The notes below the pieces were generated by a model. The model was not told where the DNA came from and made no database searches. It worked only from the letters and a program-made list of their open reading frames with translations. Made by a program: the position numbers and the translations under genes. Below are positions 5,914 through 11,359 of a stretch of DNA of 25,785 bases, one piece after another (the stretch's first letter is position 1; each line of letters begins with the position of its first letter). Source of the DNA: a virus; the IMG/VR virus record IMGVR_UViG_3300043468_000282, positions 1 through 25,785 of that record, one strand, 5' to 3'.

Positions 5914-6100
5914 ATCTAGTAAATTCATAGAGTATATGAAGATACATCTAATTAGTCTTAACCAGGACTTAGAGGGTGATTACAATGTTCAATCTAAGAT
6001 TAATATCCAGGGACAAATTATGGCAACCGAGCATTTATTGTCAGTGGCGACTGATATAATGAACAACTCTAACGAAAGGTATAACAATGACAATATCTGA
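5897..6100 (+). CDS. Small hypothetical protein with promoter in its 3' end
   Basis: A 67-residue protein. TTG 5897 is chosen because GCGGAGGG lies at correct spacing, while the ATG at 5936 has no good site. It is helical and mildly basic. Codons about 47-56 (LLSVATDIMN) are also the promoter at 6038-6060, the same arrangement as in the gene at 2765. The last 14 bases overlap the next gene. Function is unknown. Confidence 0.65.
   Translation: MTTQTKSSKFIEYMKIHLISLNQDLEGDYNVQSKINIQGQIMATEHLLSVATDIMNNSNERYNNDNI
6038..6060 (+). promoter_or_regulatory. RecA-NDp/PafBC-like promoter inside a coding frame
   Basis: TTGTCAGTG (6038-6046), 8 bases, TATAAT (6055-6060): a perfect match. ATG 6087 follows after AACGAAAGG. 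Confidence 0.75.
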
Positions 6101-6383
6101 TGATATGTTTACTGATAAGGAATCTCTTGTACTCCCGCCCCACCTTCAACGTATGGTGGACGCAGGGGTAACGGGACTAGACATCATGCACGGGGAACTA
6201 AAAAACCTAATGCTAATTGCAGAGCAGGAACTTGCTGACGCAATTGCACGGGAGGAAGAAACCGAAGAAGCAATGGATTCTATGGACCGCACAAATGCGG
6301 AGGGGCGACTAGATATGTTGGTCGAACTCTATCAACTGACTTACCAACTATCATTTGCGATTGGAGCACGTAATGAAGCCTGA
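6087..6383 (+). CDS. Acidic helical hypothetical protein
   Basis: A 98-residue acidic protein starting at ATG 6087 behind CGAAAGGTATAAC. Residues 35-65 are rich in Glu and Ala and look like a long helix or coiled coil. No Cys, signal or membrane segment. It is first in a run of overlapping genes (6087-7242), each starting inside or next to the end of the previous one. Function is unknown. Confidence 0.8.
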   Translation: MTISDDMFTDKESLVLPPHLQRMVDAGVTGLDIMHGELKNLMLIAEQELADAIAREEETEEAMDSMDRTNAEGRLDMLVELYQLTYQLSFAIGARNEA

Positions 6384-6690
6384 AGACAAAGATAAACTAA
6401 ACGAATGTTTAAAAATTCTTGATACCACCGACCTAGGGTTATCTTTAGTTTGGTTGTGGACTTGGTCTACCATTAACAACATATTTGAGGATGAGACGTA
6501 CAAGCAGAACTGCACCATAGATGAAATGTGGGACCACCTCTGTGAGGCTGTGGAGGCTGGCCACGGGTTCTCCCTGGAGTACGGGGCGGAACAGCACAAT
6601 GATGACGTTCTTGAATGGATGTTAAATCGTGAATACATTGTAGACTCAATGTTTGAAGAAGAAGAGGAGGACGAAGATGCAACAGACTGA
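6373..6690 (+). CDS. Hypothetical protein with acidic tail
   Basis: A 105-residue protein. ATG 6373 (preceded by GGAGCACGTA) is preferred to the TTG at 6355. The centre has Trp-rich helices (LVWLWTW) that could pack in a small helical domain rather than cross a membrane. The C-terminus is an acidic run of Glu and Asp. The first 11 bases overlap the upstream gene. Function is unknown. Confidence 0.75.
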   Translation: MKPEDKDKLNECLKILDTTDLGLSLVWLWTWSTINNIFEDETYKQNCTIDEMWDHLCEAVEAGHGFSLEYGAEQHNDDVLEWMLNREYIVDSMFEEEEEDEDATD

Positions 6691-6829
6691 TAAGTACATC
6701 AATGAACAATTAAGTAAGGCTCAGGCCTTGCTATGGTCTGGATCCCTACATGAACAGGATGAAGCACATAACATCATTGCTAAATTAATCAATGATCGTA
6801 TGGGGAAGACTGAGGGGCAAAATGACTAA
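6677..6829 (+). CDS. Small helical hypothetical protein
   Basis: A 50-residue protein starting at ATG 6677 behind AGGAGGACGA, a near-perfect ribosome site inside the previous gene's acidic tail (14-bp overlap). It appears to be two short helices. It shares 8 bases with the next gene. No known family. Confidence 0.7.
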   Translation: MQQTDKYINEQLSKAQALLWSGSLHEQDEAHNIIAKLINDRMGKTEGQND

Positions 6830-7055
6830 TTATGAGCCAAGCTTAGAAATCCTGGAAGTTAATTACTCATGTTCTCCTGGAGGAGTAGATACATTTGAGG
6901 TATATGACAAAGGGGACAATGCAGGCATAATGGACATTCCAATATATGAGACAGAGTCCTTGACAGAAGCAGTCCAATATTGTTATAATCTAGGTAAGGA
7001 CTTTATTGTCAGAACATATGCGGAATGGGAGATGAGAGAGCTTGCCAGTCTATAG
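6822..7055 (+). CDS. Hypothetical protein
   Basis: A 77-residue protein. ATG 6822 behind GAGGGGCAAA is preferred to the upstream start at 6792. It alternates beta-like and helical stretches and has two Cys that do not form a CxxC motif. The AVQYCYNLGKDFIVRTYAEWE segment near the C-terminus looks like a helix followed by a strand. Its stop overlaps the next gene. Function is unknown. Confidence 0.75.
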   Translation: MTNYEPSLEILEVNYSCSPGGVDTFEVYDKGDNAGIMDIPIYETESLTEAVQYCYNLGKDFIVRTYAEWEMRELASL

Positions 7056-7242
7056 AGTATTTGGAACTAAGTATCATAACTATTACACCATTATTGAGGC
7101 TGCCGACCAATTTGAAGCAGTCGATCTTGCAAATGCATTACCTGAAACAGAATGGAACTCTATTCTAACAGATGATGTAATTGAAGCTACAGATGTATAT
7201 CTAAATGAAGATACATCAAATGAACTACAACTAAATATATAA
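7042..7242 (+). CDS. Small alpha/beta hypothetical protein
   Basis: A 66-residue protein using TTG 7042 behind GGGAGATGAGAGAG, 14 bp inside the previous gene. The layout (VYRVFGTKYHNYYTIIEA, then an amphipathic helix, then strand and acidic tail) resembles phage microproteins with a beta-strand, helix, beta-strand fold. A hairpin follows the stop. Function is unknown. Confidence 0.65.
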   Translation: MPVYRVFGTKYHNYYTIIEAADQFEAVDLANALPETEWNSILTDDVIEATDVYLNEDTSNELQLNI

Positions 7243-7249
7243 GGCGGAA

Positions 7250-7275
7250 CGTAAGGGCTGATCTTAGCTCTTACG
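7250..7275 (+). terminator. Hairpin after the 6087-7242 group
   Basis: CGTAAGGGCT (7250-7259) pairs with AGCTCTTACG (7266-7275), one G-T pair, six-base loop. No T-run follows, so it may terminate weakly or protect the mRNA end. Confidence 0.55.
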
Positions 7276-7281
7276 GGGGTA

Positions 7282-7310
7282 TTTACAAATTCGTGGGTAT
7301 CCGATATAAT
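7282..7310 (+). promoter_or_regulatory. Sigma70-type promoter
   Basis: TTTACA (7282-7287), 17 bases, TATAAT (7305-7310). It drives the mini gene at 7344. Unlike its neighbours it lacks a clear TGTCAG element. Confidence 0.7.
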
Positions 7311-7343
7311 GAATATAAACGATCACTGAAAGGATCTATTACT

Positions 7344-7490
7344 ATGACAACAAAGCGTGAATATCTAGCAAGCAAGGGCATTACTGTTGGCCGCCGTGGC
7401 CGCTTCTCATCTGCAGCCAATAAGGCTCTGCAGGATGCTGCAGCACAGGGCGTAGTCTTCCAGGCGGAAAAGCCACAGCCTAAGAAGTAA
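7344..7490 (+). CDS. Lsr2-C-terminus-like mini protein
   Basis: A 48-residue very basic protein. ATG 7344 behind GAAAGGATC is chosen over the GTG at 7293, which lies upstream of the -10. The layout REYLASKG.TV..RGRFS..A..A matches the DNA-binding end of Lsr2, where REWA...G..V..RGRIP....A occurs and the RGR enters the DNA minor groove. The N-terminal Lsr2 oligomerisation domain is missing. It may be a minimal DNA-binding protein or an antagonist that competes with host Lsr2. The similarity is by eye. It has its own sigma70-type promoter. Confidence 0.55.
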   Translation: MTTKREYLASKGITVGRRGRFSSAANKALQDAAAQGVVFQAEKPQPKK

Positions 7491-7492
7491 GC

Positions 7493-7549
7493 TGTCCAGT
7501 AGGTGGACAAATAGGGGGCTGGCCAAGTGTCAGCCCCTTATGATATAAT
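7493..7549 (+). promoter_or_regulatory. Two hairpins leading into a RecA-NDp/PafBC-like promoter
   Basis: TGTCCA (7493-7498) pairs with TGGACA (7504-7509). GGGGCTG (7515-7521) pairs with CAGCCCC (7531-7537). The second stem includes the TGTCAGCC element (7528-7535) of a promoter whose -10 TATAAT is at 7544-7549 after 8 bases. The gene at 7568 follows. Confidence 0.6.
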
Positions 7550-7567
7550 CGAGTAGAAAGGCGGACT

Positions 7568-7981
7568 ATGAAAACCAAAGAACAGCAAGTAGCAGAACTT
7601 CTCTGTAATTATTCAGAGGACCATTTCTTCAATCCTGCCTCCCTAGGAGGCTTCCTAGCAGACCAGCCTACCTATACCCTAGACCGCATTATGGAGGTCG
7701 TAACGTGGGTTATAGAGAAGCAAGCAAGACGGTATGAGCGGGAAGTCGAGAACGGCGGTATGGTATCAGAAGGTCTTGCCCTAGCATATAAGTTAGACCA
7801 AGTTGTAGATAAGATTAAAGAGAAGAACACATTTAACAATCTTAAACTACCTATAACTAACCAGGAGCGGAAAGCAATTATAGACCGTATGCCCAAAGAA
7901 AAAACGGGGGACTATAAATACTCTTGGCTCCATGAAACCAATAACACCAATAAGCAATACATAGACCAATCATACATGTAG
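7568..7981 (+). CDS. Hypothetical helical protein
   Basis: A 137-residue soluble protein starting at ATG 7568 behind GAAAGGCGG. The N-terminal part (QQVAELLCNY) reads as helices with one Cys; the middle contains a long helix of about residues 38-80; the C-terminal 40 residues are polar and probably flexible. It is the last gene of the right-pointing arm and is followed by the long intergenic region. I do not recognise it. Confidence 0.8.
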   Translation: MKTKEQQVAELLCNYSEDHFFNPASLGGFLADQPTYTLDRIMEVVTWVIEKQARRYEREVENGGMVSEGLALAYKLDQVVDKIKEKNTFNNLKLPITNQERKAIIDRMPKEKTGDYKYSWLHETNNTNKQYIDQSYM

Positions 7982-8007
7982 ATCTAATCTAATATATCTA
8001 GCCCAAA

Positions 8008-8051
8008 TTATCCACAGTCTTATCCACAGGCTGTGGATTTTTTGTGGAAAA
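8008..8051. other. DnaA-box-like cluster
   Basis: TTATCCACA occurs at 8008-8016 and 8020-8028, 12 bp apart. On the other strand TTTTCCACA (8043-8051) also fits TTWTNCACA, and AAATCCACA (8032-8040) is a near match. Four sites in 44 bp is unusual, but two of them form the terminator stem described next. Confidence 0.5.
8022..8043 (+). terminator. Rho-independent terminator of the right-pointing arm
   Basis: ATCCACAG (8022-8029) pairs with CTGTGGAT (8031-8038), one base or a small loop between, followed by six T (8038-8043). It would end transcription from the gene at 7568. Confidence 0.7.
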
Positions 8052-8056
8052 AATGA

Positions 8057-8105
8057 GGGCCAATATCTCGCTTTACGACCATGTATAAAAAATCCCTGAA
8101 ATTTT
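8057..8105 (+). repeat. Phage repeat, copy C
   Basis: GGGCCAATAT, then CTTTACGACC, a short gap, and AAAAAATCCCTGAAAT. First of three copies in the convergence region. Confidence 0.7.
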
Positions 8106-8188
8106 AGAAGAATCTAATATAAATGTATATTAATCTAAAGAAACATATATAGAATATAACAGAATGTGATCATAATCTGGGGAAATAT

Positions 8189-8237
8189 GGGCCAAATTTT
8201 CCGTTTACGGAGCATGCCCAAATGCCCCTGAAGCCTT
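8189..8237 (+). repeat. Phage repeat, copy D
   Basis: GGGCCAAATT, then GTTTACGGAG, a gap, then AAATGCCCCTGAAG. Same orientation as the other copies. Confidence 0.65.
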
Positions 8238-8245
8238 GACAATGT

Positions 8246-8294
8246 GGGCAAAATATGCCATTTACGAGGGTATTGACAAAATCCCTCAAATATA
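8246..8294 (+). repeat. Phage repeat, copy E
   Basis: GGGCAAAATAT, then ATTTACGAGG, a gap, then AAAATCCCTCAAAT. It begins 57 bp after the start of copy D. Confidence 0.65.
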
Positions 8295-8444
8295 GTAGAA
8301 CATGGGCTCCAATATGGAGCAAAGTGGATTACGGTGGAGTAAAATGGAGTGTCCCATTACATGTATATCTATCTACATATACATAAGTAGTAATTCGTTC
8401 ACAATTAGTAGTATATTTTATCTAAGATATGCTCTAGAATATGC

Positions 8445-8468
8445 CAAAATAAGCCCTAGGAGGCTATT
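8445..8468 (-). terminator. Weak terminator candidate of the leftward arm
   Basis: On the minus strand AATAGCC pairs with GGCTTATT (one bulge), followed by TTT. It lies 38 bp past the last leftward gene. Confidence 0.35.
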
Positions 8469-8505
8469 AGAGCCATGTTAAATGGCGGGGGGATATAGGA
8501 GTTAG

Positions 8506-8664
8506 CTACCTATTTGGTCCAAATACAGGAGTTATCACAGGATGTGAATCATCCTCATCTGACCATTTGCCTGTAGAGTATCCTGAGATAGGATCCATAT
8601 CTGGGTCTTTATCTATATCTTCGGTAAAGTCTATATATGCTTCTAGGTTATCTAGGAATCCCAT
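8506..8664 (-). CDS. Small acidic hypothetical protein
   Basis: A 52-residue acidic protein (DNLEAYIDFTEDIDKDPDM) starting at ATG 8664 behind AAAGGAGGGG, a strong ribosome site. The start overlaps the stop of the upstream membrane protein by one base, so the pair is co-translated. It has one short helix, then a Ser/Asp/Pro-rich tail. It is the last gene of the leftward arm. Function is unknown. Confidence 0.75.
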   Translation of the reverse strand: MGFLDNLEAYIDFTEDIDKDPDMDPISGYSTGKWSDEDDSHPVITPVFGPNR

Positions 8665-8828
8665 TATTGGTCCCCTCCTTTATTTCGTATTCTTTTGGCT
8701 ATCTTGTATATTACTACTATCCCTATAATGATTGATAGGATAAGGATAGATCTAGTTGAATGATCATAATCCCAACAGTCTCCTCCTGTATAACAGTTAT
8801 TAGTTCTACCTAGTATATCGGCTATCAA
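8664..8828 (-). CDS. Small single-span membrane protein
   Basis: A 54-residue protein using TTG 8828 behind AAGGCGGGA. Residues 11-25 hold two Cys and several acidic residues (CYTGGDCWDYDH), then a hydrophobic span of about residues 28-42 (ILILSIIIGIVVIY) and a basic C-terminus (KIAKRIRNK). The charge pattern predicts an outside N-terminus and cytoplasmic tail. No known family. It may affect the host membrane. Confidence 0.7.
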   Translation of the reverse strand: MIADILGRTNNCYTGGDCWDYDHSTRSILILSIIIGIVVIYKIAKRIRNKGGDQ

Positions 8829-8844
8829 CTATTGGTTCCCGCCT

Positions 8845-9030
8845 TTAATCTCTGAGTATTTCATCATTCATCCATAGATCTCCTAGGATGATACTATATC
8901 TTAATTGTAGTCGACTAGAATTACATTTCAAACATTTAGGATTGTAATGTATCTCCTTGGACAATTCTAGATTTAATATAGCTCCACAGTTGCATATGAA
9001 GCTATATGTATAATCTCCAGTATTACTCAA
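8845..9030 (-). CDS. Zinc-ribbon microprotein
   Basis: A 61-residue protein with CNC (residues 13-15) and CLKC (33-36), a four-Cys zinc ribbon. The only start in frame is TTG 9030, which overlaps the preceding stop by 8 bases, so translation is likely coupled, but no strong ribosome site is visible. Beta strands and a Tyr/Ile-rich C-terminus flank the Cys. Role is unknown. Confidence 0.6.
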   Translation of the reverse strand: MSNTGDYTYSFICNCGAILNLELSKEIHYNPKCLKCNSSRLQLRYSIILGDLWMNDEILRD

Positions 9031-9454
9031 AGTCTACTTGAGATTCAAATAGGGTATCAATTTGTCCATTGTACCCGCCTCGATTTCTCTCTAAAATATT
9101 AAATCCAGTCTCTCTTTCAAGCACTATATAATGGTAGTCAAATAGACCTAACTCATCTTCTAGCTTCTTTAAAATCTTATCAATTGGGAGTTCTCCACAG
9201 GTATAGAGATCAAATTGAATCTCTCCTGGAGTAGGCTCATCCCAGATATGTAGGGCTATATGTGAGGTCTCTATCATAACTACACAGGTTAGACCTCGAT
9301 TGCCCTCCTTAGTCACATATGATGCATATGGACCCTGTATTGTCTTCATGTCGATGGAATCGACTAATGACTGCATCCACTCTACCGCCGACGTTTCACT
9401 TTTTAGGGCGCTGTTAGTGTATCCATTTACGAGTAATTGATTATGTAATGGCAT
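9023..9454 (-). CDS. speH: AdoMet decarboxylase-like pyruvoyl enzyme
   Basis: A 143-residue protein of bacterial SpeH/SpeD class 1B size, which normally decarboxylates S-adenosylmethionine for spermidine synthesis after self-cleavage makes a pyruvoyl group. Residues 62-69 (ETSHIALH) match the family's cleavage motif, placing Ser64 as the pyruvoyl precursor, His69 and Cys86 (YTCGE) as the other active-site residues. These correspond to Ser63, His68 and Cys83 of the Thermotoga enzyme. The residue before Ser is Thr rather than the common Glu. Homologues in this family have changed to decarboxylate ornithine or arginine, so the substrate is open. Start ATG 9454 follows AAAGGATAAT. Confidence 0.75.
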   Translation of the reverse strand: MPLHNQLLVNGYTNSALKSETSAVEWMQSLVDSIDMKTIQGPYASYVTKEGNRGLTCVVMIETSHIALHIWDEPTPGEIQFDLYTCGELPIDKILKKLEDELGLFDYHYIVLERETGFNILERNRGGYNGQIDTLFESQVDFE

Positions 9455-9457
9455 ATA

Positions 9458-9724
9458 TTATCCTTTCTTCTTAGGCTTAGGTTTTCTATCTTCGATTAAT
9501 TTGACTACATAATCTAGTCCCTCAGAATAAGCTAAAGCATCGTCTTTAGCCCACATTAGGTTGCCCTCTGCGTCAAAAGATGAGCCCCTATAAATAAGAT
9601 ATTCAGCTTTATGTAGTAGTATCAATTCTACCAAATTATCTCTCTCAAAGGCCACAGCCTTGGAGCATCCAGAGCATGGGCATACCCAATTGCCTCTGGC
9701 TGGTGTTTGGTTAGGATCTGCCAT
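9458..9724 (-). CDS. Cys-rich hypothetical protein
   Basis: An 88-residue protein with VCPCSGC at residues 14-20, a compact metal-binding Cys cluster, then a helical body (about 30-75) and a very basic tail (KPKPKKKG). ATG 9724 directly follows the upstream stop (9725). It sits directly upstream of the decarboxylase gene in the same transcript. Function is unknown. Confidence 0.75.
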   Translation of the reverse strand: MADPNQTPARGNWVCPCSGCSKAVAFERDNLVELILLHKAEYLIYRGSSFDAEGNLMWAKDDALAYSEGLDYVVKLIEDRKPKPKKKG

Positions 9725-9982
9725 TTATCTATTAGTCATTTCTTCAAGGGATTCCATTACGCCCATGAGATCGTGCTCTGGTATATCATTAAAGTAGTAT
9801 TTGTTTTCTTCGACTGTCCAGCCTTTCCAACCATCTGACTCTTCCCAAAATGCTGATGCGATTTCCATAGATTTAGGATCCTTCATAATTCTAGTTAATG
9901 AGTTGTACATATTCACCTCTGCAAATAGGGCCTCTCTAAACCCAGTCCATTTAAACAATATATTAATAAGTTTATCAATCAT
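9725..9982 (-). CDS. Hypothetical protein
   Basis: An 85-residue protein. ATG 9982 is chosen over the upstream ATG at 10033, because it falls at the end of the overlapping 49-residue gene and the reading frame of that gene fills the longer extension. The N-terminus is a hydrophobic amphipathic helix (IDKLINILFKW), the rest is acidic. It has several Trp (WKGWTVEE). No recognised family. Confidence 0.65.
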   Translation of the reverse strand: MIDKLINILFKWTGFREALFAEVNMYNSLTRIMKDPKSMEIASAFWEESDGWKGWTVEENKYYFNDIPEHDLMGVMESLEEMTNR

Positions 9983-10124
9983 CTGCTTTATGCCATTTCT
10001 CCCAATATGGTATGCCGTCCTTATCACGGTCATTCCACTCTTCCCCGCTCATATCAATATCCTTTAGCATCTCTTCTATAACTAATTTAAGACGCATTGA
10101 TCGATTTCGATCAGGATTAGTCAT
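9975..10124 (-). CDS. Small hypothetical protein
   Basis: A 49-residue protein starting at ATG 10124. Residues 1-20 are basic, and 25-49 contain a Trp-rich segment (SGEEWNDRDKDGIPYWEKW) in which D.D.DG resembles a calcium-binding loop of the EF-hand or dockerin type. It overlaps the next gene by 8 bases. The ribosome site (GAGAAGAGAAACCCC) is moderate. Function is unknown. Confidence 0.6.
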   Translation of the reverse strand: MTNPDRNRSMRLKLVIEEMLKDIDMSGEEWNDRDKDGIPYWEKWHKADD

Positions 10125-10157
10125 GGGGTTTCTCTTCTCGCCGCACTTTTCGCTTCA

Positions 10158-10463
10158 CTAATTGCGAGCTAATTTAGCCATAACATGTTTATGGTTAATT
10201 AGAATATACTTATTTGAGTTCTCGTCTTCGATCTCTGTGCCTGTATGGTCTGGGAAGTATATTTCATCTCCAATATCAAGCTCGGAGATAGGGATCAAGT
10301 CGCCTTTGTAGTTAACCTCTCCTGCACCCATATCTACGATAGTTCCTATCTTTGGACCAGAGTCGTTGAATACTGCAGAGATAACAAGGCCAGACTTAGT
10401 AGTCTTGTCTTCTTCCTGCTTTTTTGTAACAAGTAACATTCCGCCAATTGGTTTAATCATCAT
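10158..10463 (-). CDS. groES: GroES-like co-chaperonin
   Basis: A 101-residue protein matching bacterial GroES in length and order of parts: a start MIKPIGGMLLV, the mobile loop with KTTKSGLVI (residues 30-40), G.I.DMGAG, the GD.I.F segment and the closing strand YILINHKHVMA. GroES caps the GroEL barrel during protein folding. T4 gp31 shows that a phage co-chaperonin can replace the host one to fold capsid protein. The true start could be ATG 10463 or 10460. The upstream stop lies inside the start region. No GroEL is present in this window. Confidence 0.85.
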   Translation of the reverse strand: MMIKPIGGMLLVTKKQEEDKTTKSGLVISAVFNDSGPKIGTIVDMGAGEVNYKGDLIPISELDIGDEIYFPDHTGTEIEDENSNKYILINHKHVMAKLARN

Positions 10464-10593
10464 CTTCTTCGTCGTCCGTTTCAAATAGGTCATAATCAAT
10501 ATCTTTTAATTGACTAAAGCTGTTGTATGTTGCAAAGGCAATAGCAGCCAAGGCTAGGACTAATGATAGTAATCCGATATTCTTTTTGTTCAT
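10453..10593 (-). CDS. Small membrane-anchored acidic protein
   Basis: A 46-residue protein starting at ATG 10593 behind AAGGAG. Residues 5-25 form one hydrophobic span, followed by an acidic tail (ETDDEEDDD). Its stop overlaps the groES start, and its start overlaps the upstream stop (TAATG). It could be a membrane-bound regulator. Unknown family. Confidence 0.65.
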   Translation of the reverse strand: MNKKNIGLLSLVLALAAIAFATYNSFSQLKDIDYDLFETDDEEDDD

Positions 10594-10823
10594 TACTGCT
10601 CCTTGGATGTTTGTGTATTTAGAAGTAGATTGTCGTATCTACGCTTCCAGGTTTCCGCCCTGTTTTCTGCATCTAACCATTTAGCATGGAATAAATGTTC
10701 TGCATCTTGAGATTCGTTTAGTTTATTGTACATATCAGAAATCTTATTTTCTGATTCTGGAGATCTTTTCCCTATAGAAAATCCAACTAAAAAGTAAGCT
10801 AAGTACAACAGTATATCCCACAT
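10593..10823 (-). CDS. Membrane-anchored coiled-coil protein
   Basis: A 76-residue protein starting at ATG 10823 behind AAAGAGGAGTA. Residues 3-18 form a hydrophobic segment, followed by a charged helical stretch (ENKISDMYNKLNESQDAEH...). It is downstream of a strong sigma70 promoter (10848-10877). The layout could suit a spanin or scaffold, but neither is supported. Function is unknown. Confidence 0.7.
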   Translation of the reverse strand: MWDILLYLAYFLVGFSIGKRSPESENKISDMYNKLNESQDAEHLFHAKWLDAENRAETWKRRYDNLLLNTQTSKEQ

Positions 10824-10847
10824 ATACTCCTCTTTCTCTAGTCTCTA

Positions 10848-10877
10848 ATTATATAGGAGAGTCTAAGGTTTTGTCAA
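10848..10877 (-). promoter_or_regulatory. Sigma70-type promoter
   Basis: TTGACA (10872-10877), 18 bases, TATAAT (10848-10853), a full consensus match in both boxes. It lies in the coding end of the tiny gene at 10849-10935 and drives 10823. Confidence 0.8.
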
Positions 10878-10935
10878 TAGCATCATCTATTGTGGTGCTA
10901 TGTTCTTTATCACATGAGCCACATTCTTTACACAT
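10849..10935 (-). CDS. Tiny Cys-rich protein
   Basis: A 28-residue protein whose first eight residues (CKECGSC after the Met) form a CxxCxxC cluster, followed by an acidic helix. ATG 10935 follows TTGGAGAAAT. The final codons overlap the promoter of the next gene. Short size makes this a modest call; the similar N-terminus CVECGC in the gene at 11203 supports it. Confidence 0.5.
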   Translation of the reverse strand: MCKECGSCDKEHSTTIDDAIDKTLDSPI

Positions 10936-10952
10936 ATTTCTCCAATAAGTAT

Positions 10953-10985
10953 CCCCGCCAGCCCTAAGAGTAGGGCTTAGCGGGG
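10953..10985 (-). terminator. Strong hairpin between genes
   Basis: CCCCGC (10953-10958) pairs with GCGGGG (10980-10985), and AGCCCTA with TAGGGCT inside. It follows the stop of the gene at 10995. There is no clear T-run, so it may slow or partly end transcription. Confidence 0.5.
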
Positions 10986-10994
10986 AATATTTAA

Positions 10995-11210
10995 TTAAAC
11001 TTTCTTCGGTTTGGTTTTCTTTTGTCCAAGTATAGTTTCTCTACGAATACCATGCTTGTTTGTGTCGATCTTAGTTGCTGGTCTTGGACCAGAAAAACCA
11101 GATCTAAACTTACCTTGCGAAGGATTTTTTCTTGCTGCCTCTTGTGATGTTACTGCGCCAGATGGTTGACTATTTGGCGGAGTATCCATTCCAGTGCCGT
11201 TGTCACTCAT
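10995..11210 (-). CDS. Basic disordered hypothetical protein
   Basis: A 71-residue protein. The first 25 residues are Ser/Gly/Pro-rich, and the remainder is very basic (ARKNPSQGKFRSGF, KKTKPKKV), so it is likely disordered and nucleic-acid binding. ATG 11210 overlaps the preceding stop (ATGAGTGA). No recognised family. Confidence 0.7.
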   Translation of the reverse strand: MSDNGTGMDTPPNSQPSGAVTSQEAARKNPSQGKFRSGFSGPRPATKIDTNKHGIRRETILGQKKTKPKKV

Positions 11211-11358
11211 TAATAAAGTTTTCTCTTTGTTCTGGAGTTGCAGTCATGTTTAGTGTTAGACCTGCTTCTCCATCCCTGGAAACATCTAATATGCCTCCTG
11301 GGATATTTGCAATACCAGTTTCGCTTCCTAAAGCTTCACATCCGCATTCTACGCACAT
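11203..11358 (-). CDS. Small Cys-rich phage protein
   Basis: A 51-residue protein. ATG 11358 is preferred to the ATG at 11406, because the upstream gene ends at 11360 and its frame fills the longer version. It begins CVECGCEALG after the Met, then a Gly-rich loop (ANIPGGILDVSRDGEAG) and a polar end. The CxxCxC start is likely a metal site. The start of the next gene overlaps its stop. Function is unknown. Confidence 0.65.
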   Translation of the reverse strand: MCVECGCEALGSETGIANIPGGILDVSRDGEAGLTLNMTATPEQRENFINE

Positions 11359-11359
11359 G

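Larger units (their letters stand above)
7982..8505. other. AT-rich intergenic region between converging arms
   Basis: This 524-bp gap has no credible gene on either strand. It contains a terminator at 8022-8043 merged with DnaA-box-like sequences (8008-8051), three copies of the 45-50 bp repeat (8057, 8189, 8246), a 6-bp perfect inverted repeat GCTCCA/TGGAGC (8306-8320) followed by more TGGAG copies, and AT-rich stretches between. It also carries the likely end of the leftward transcript near 8448. An origin of replication or a regulatory centre is the best guess. Confidence 0.6.
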
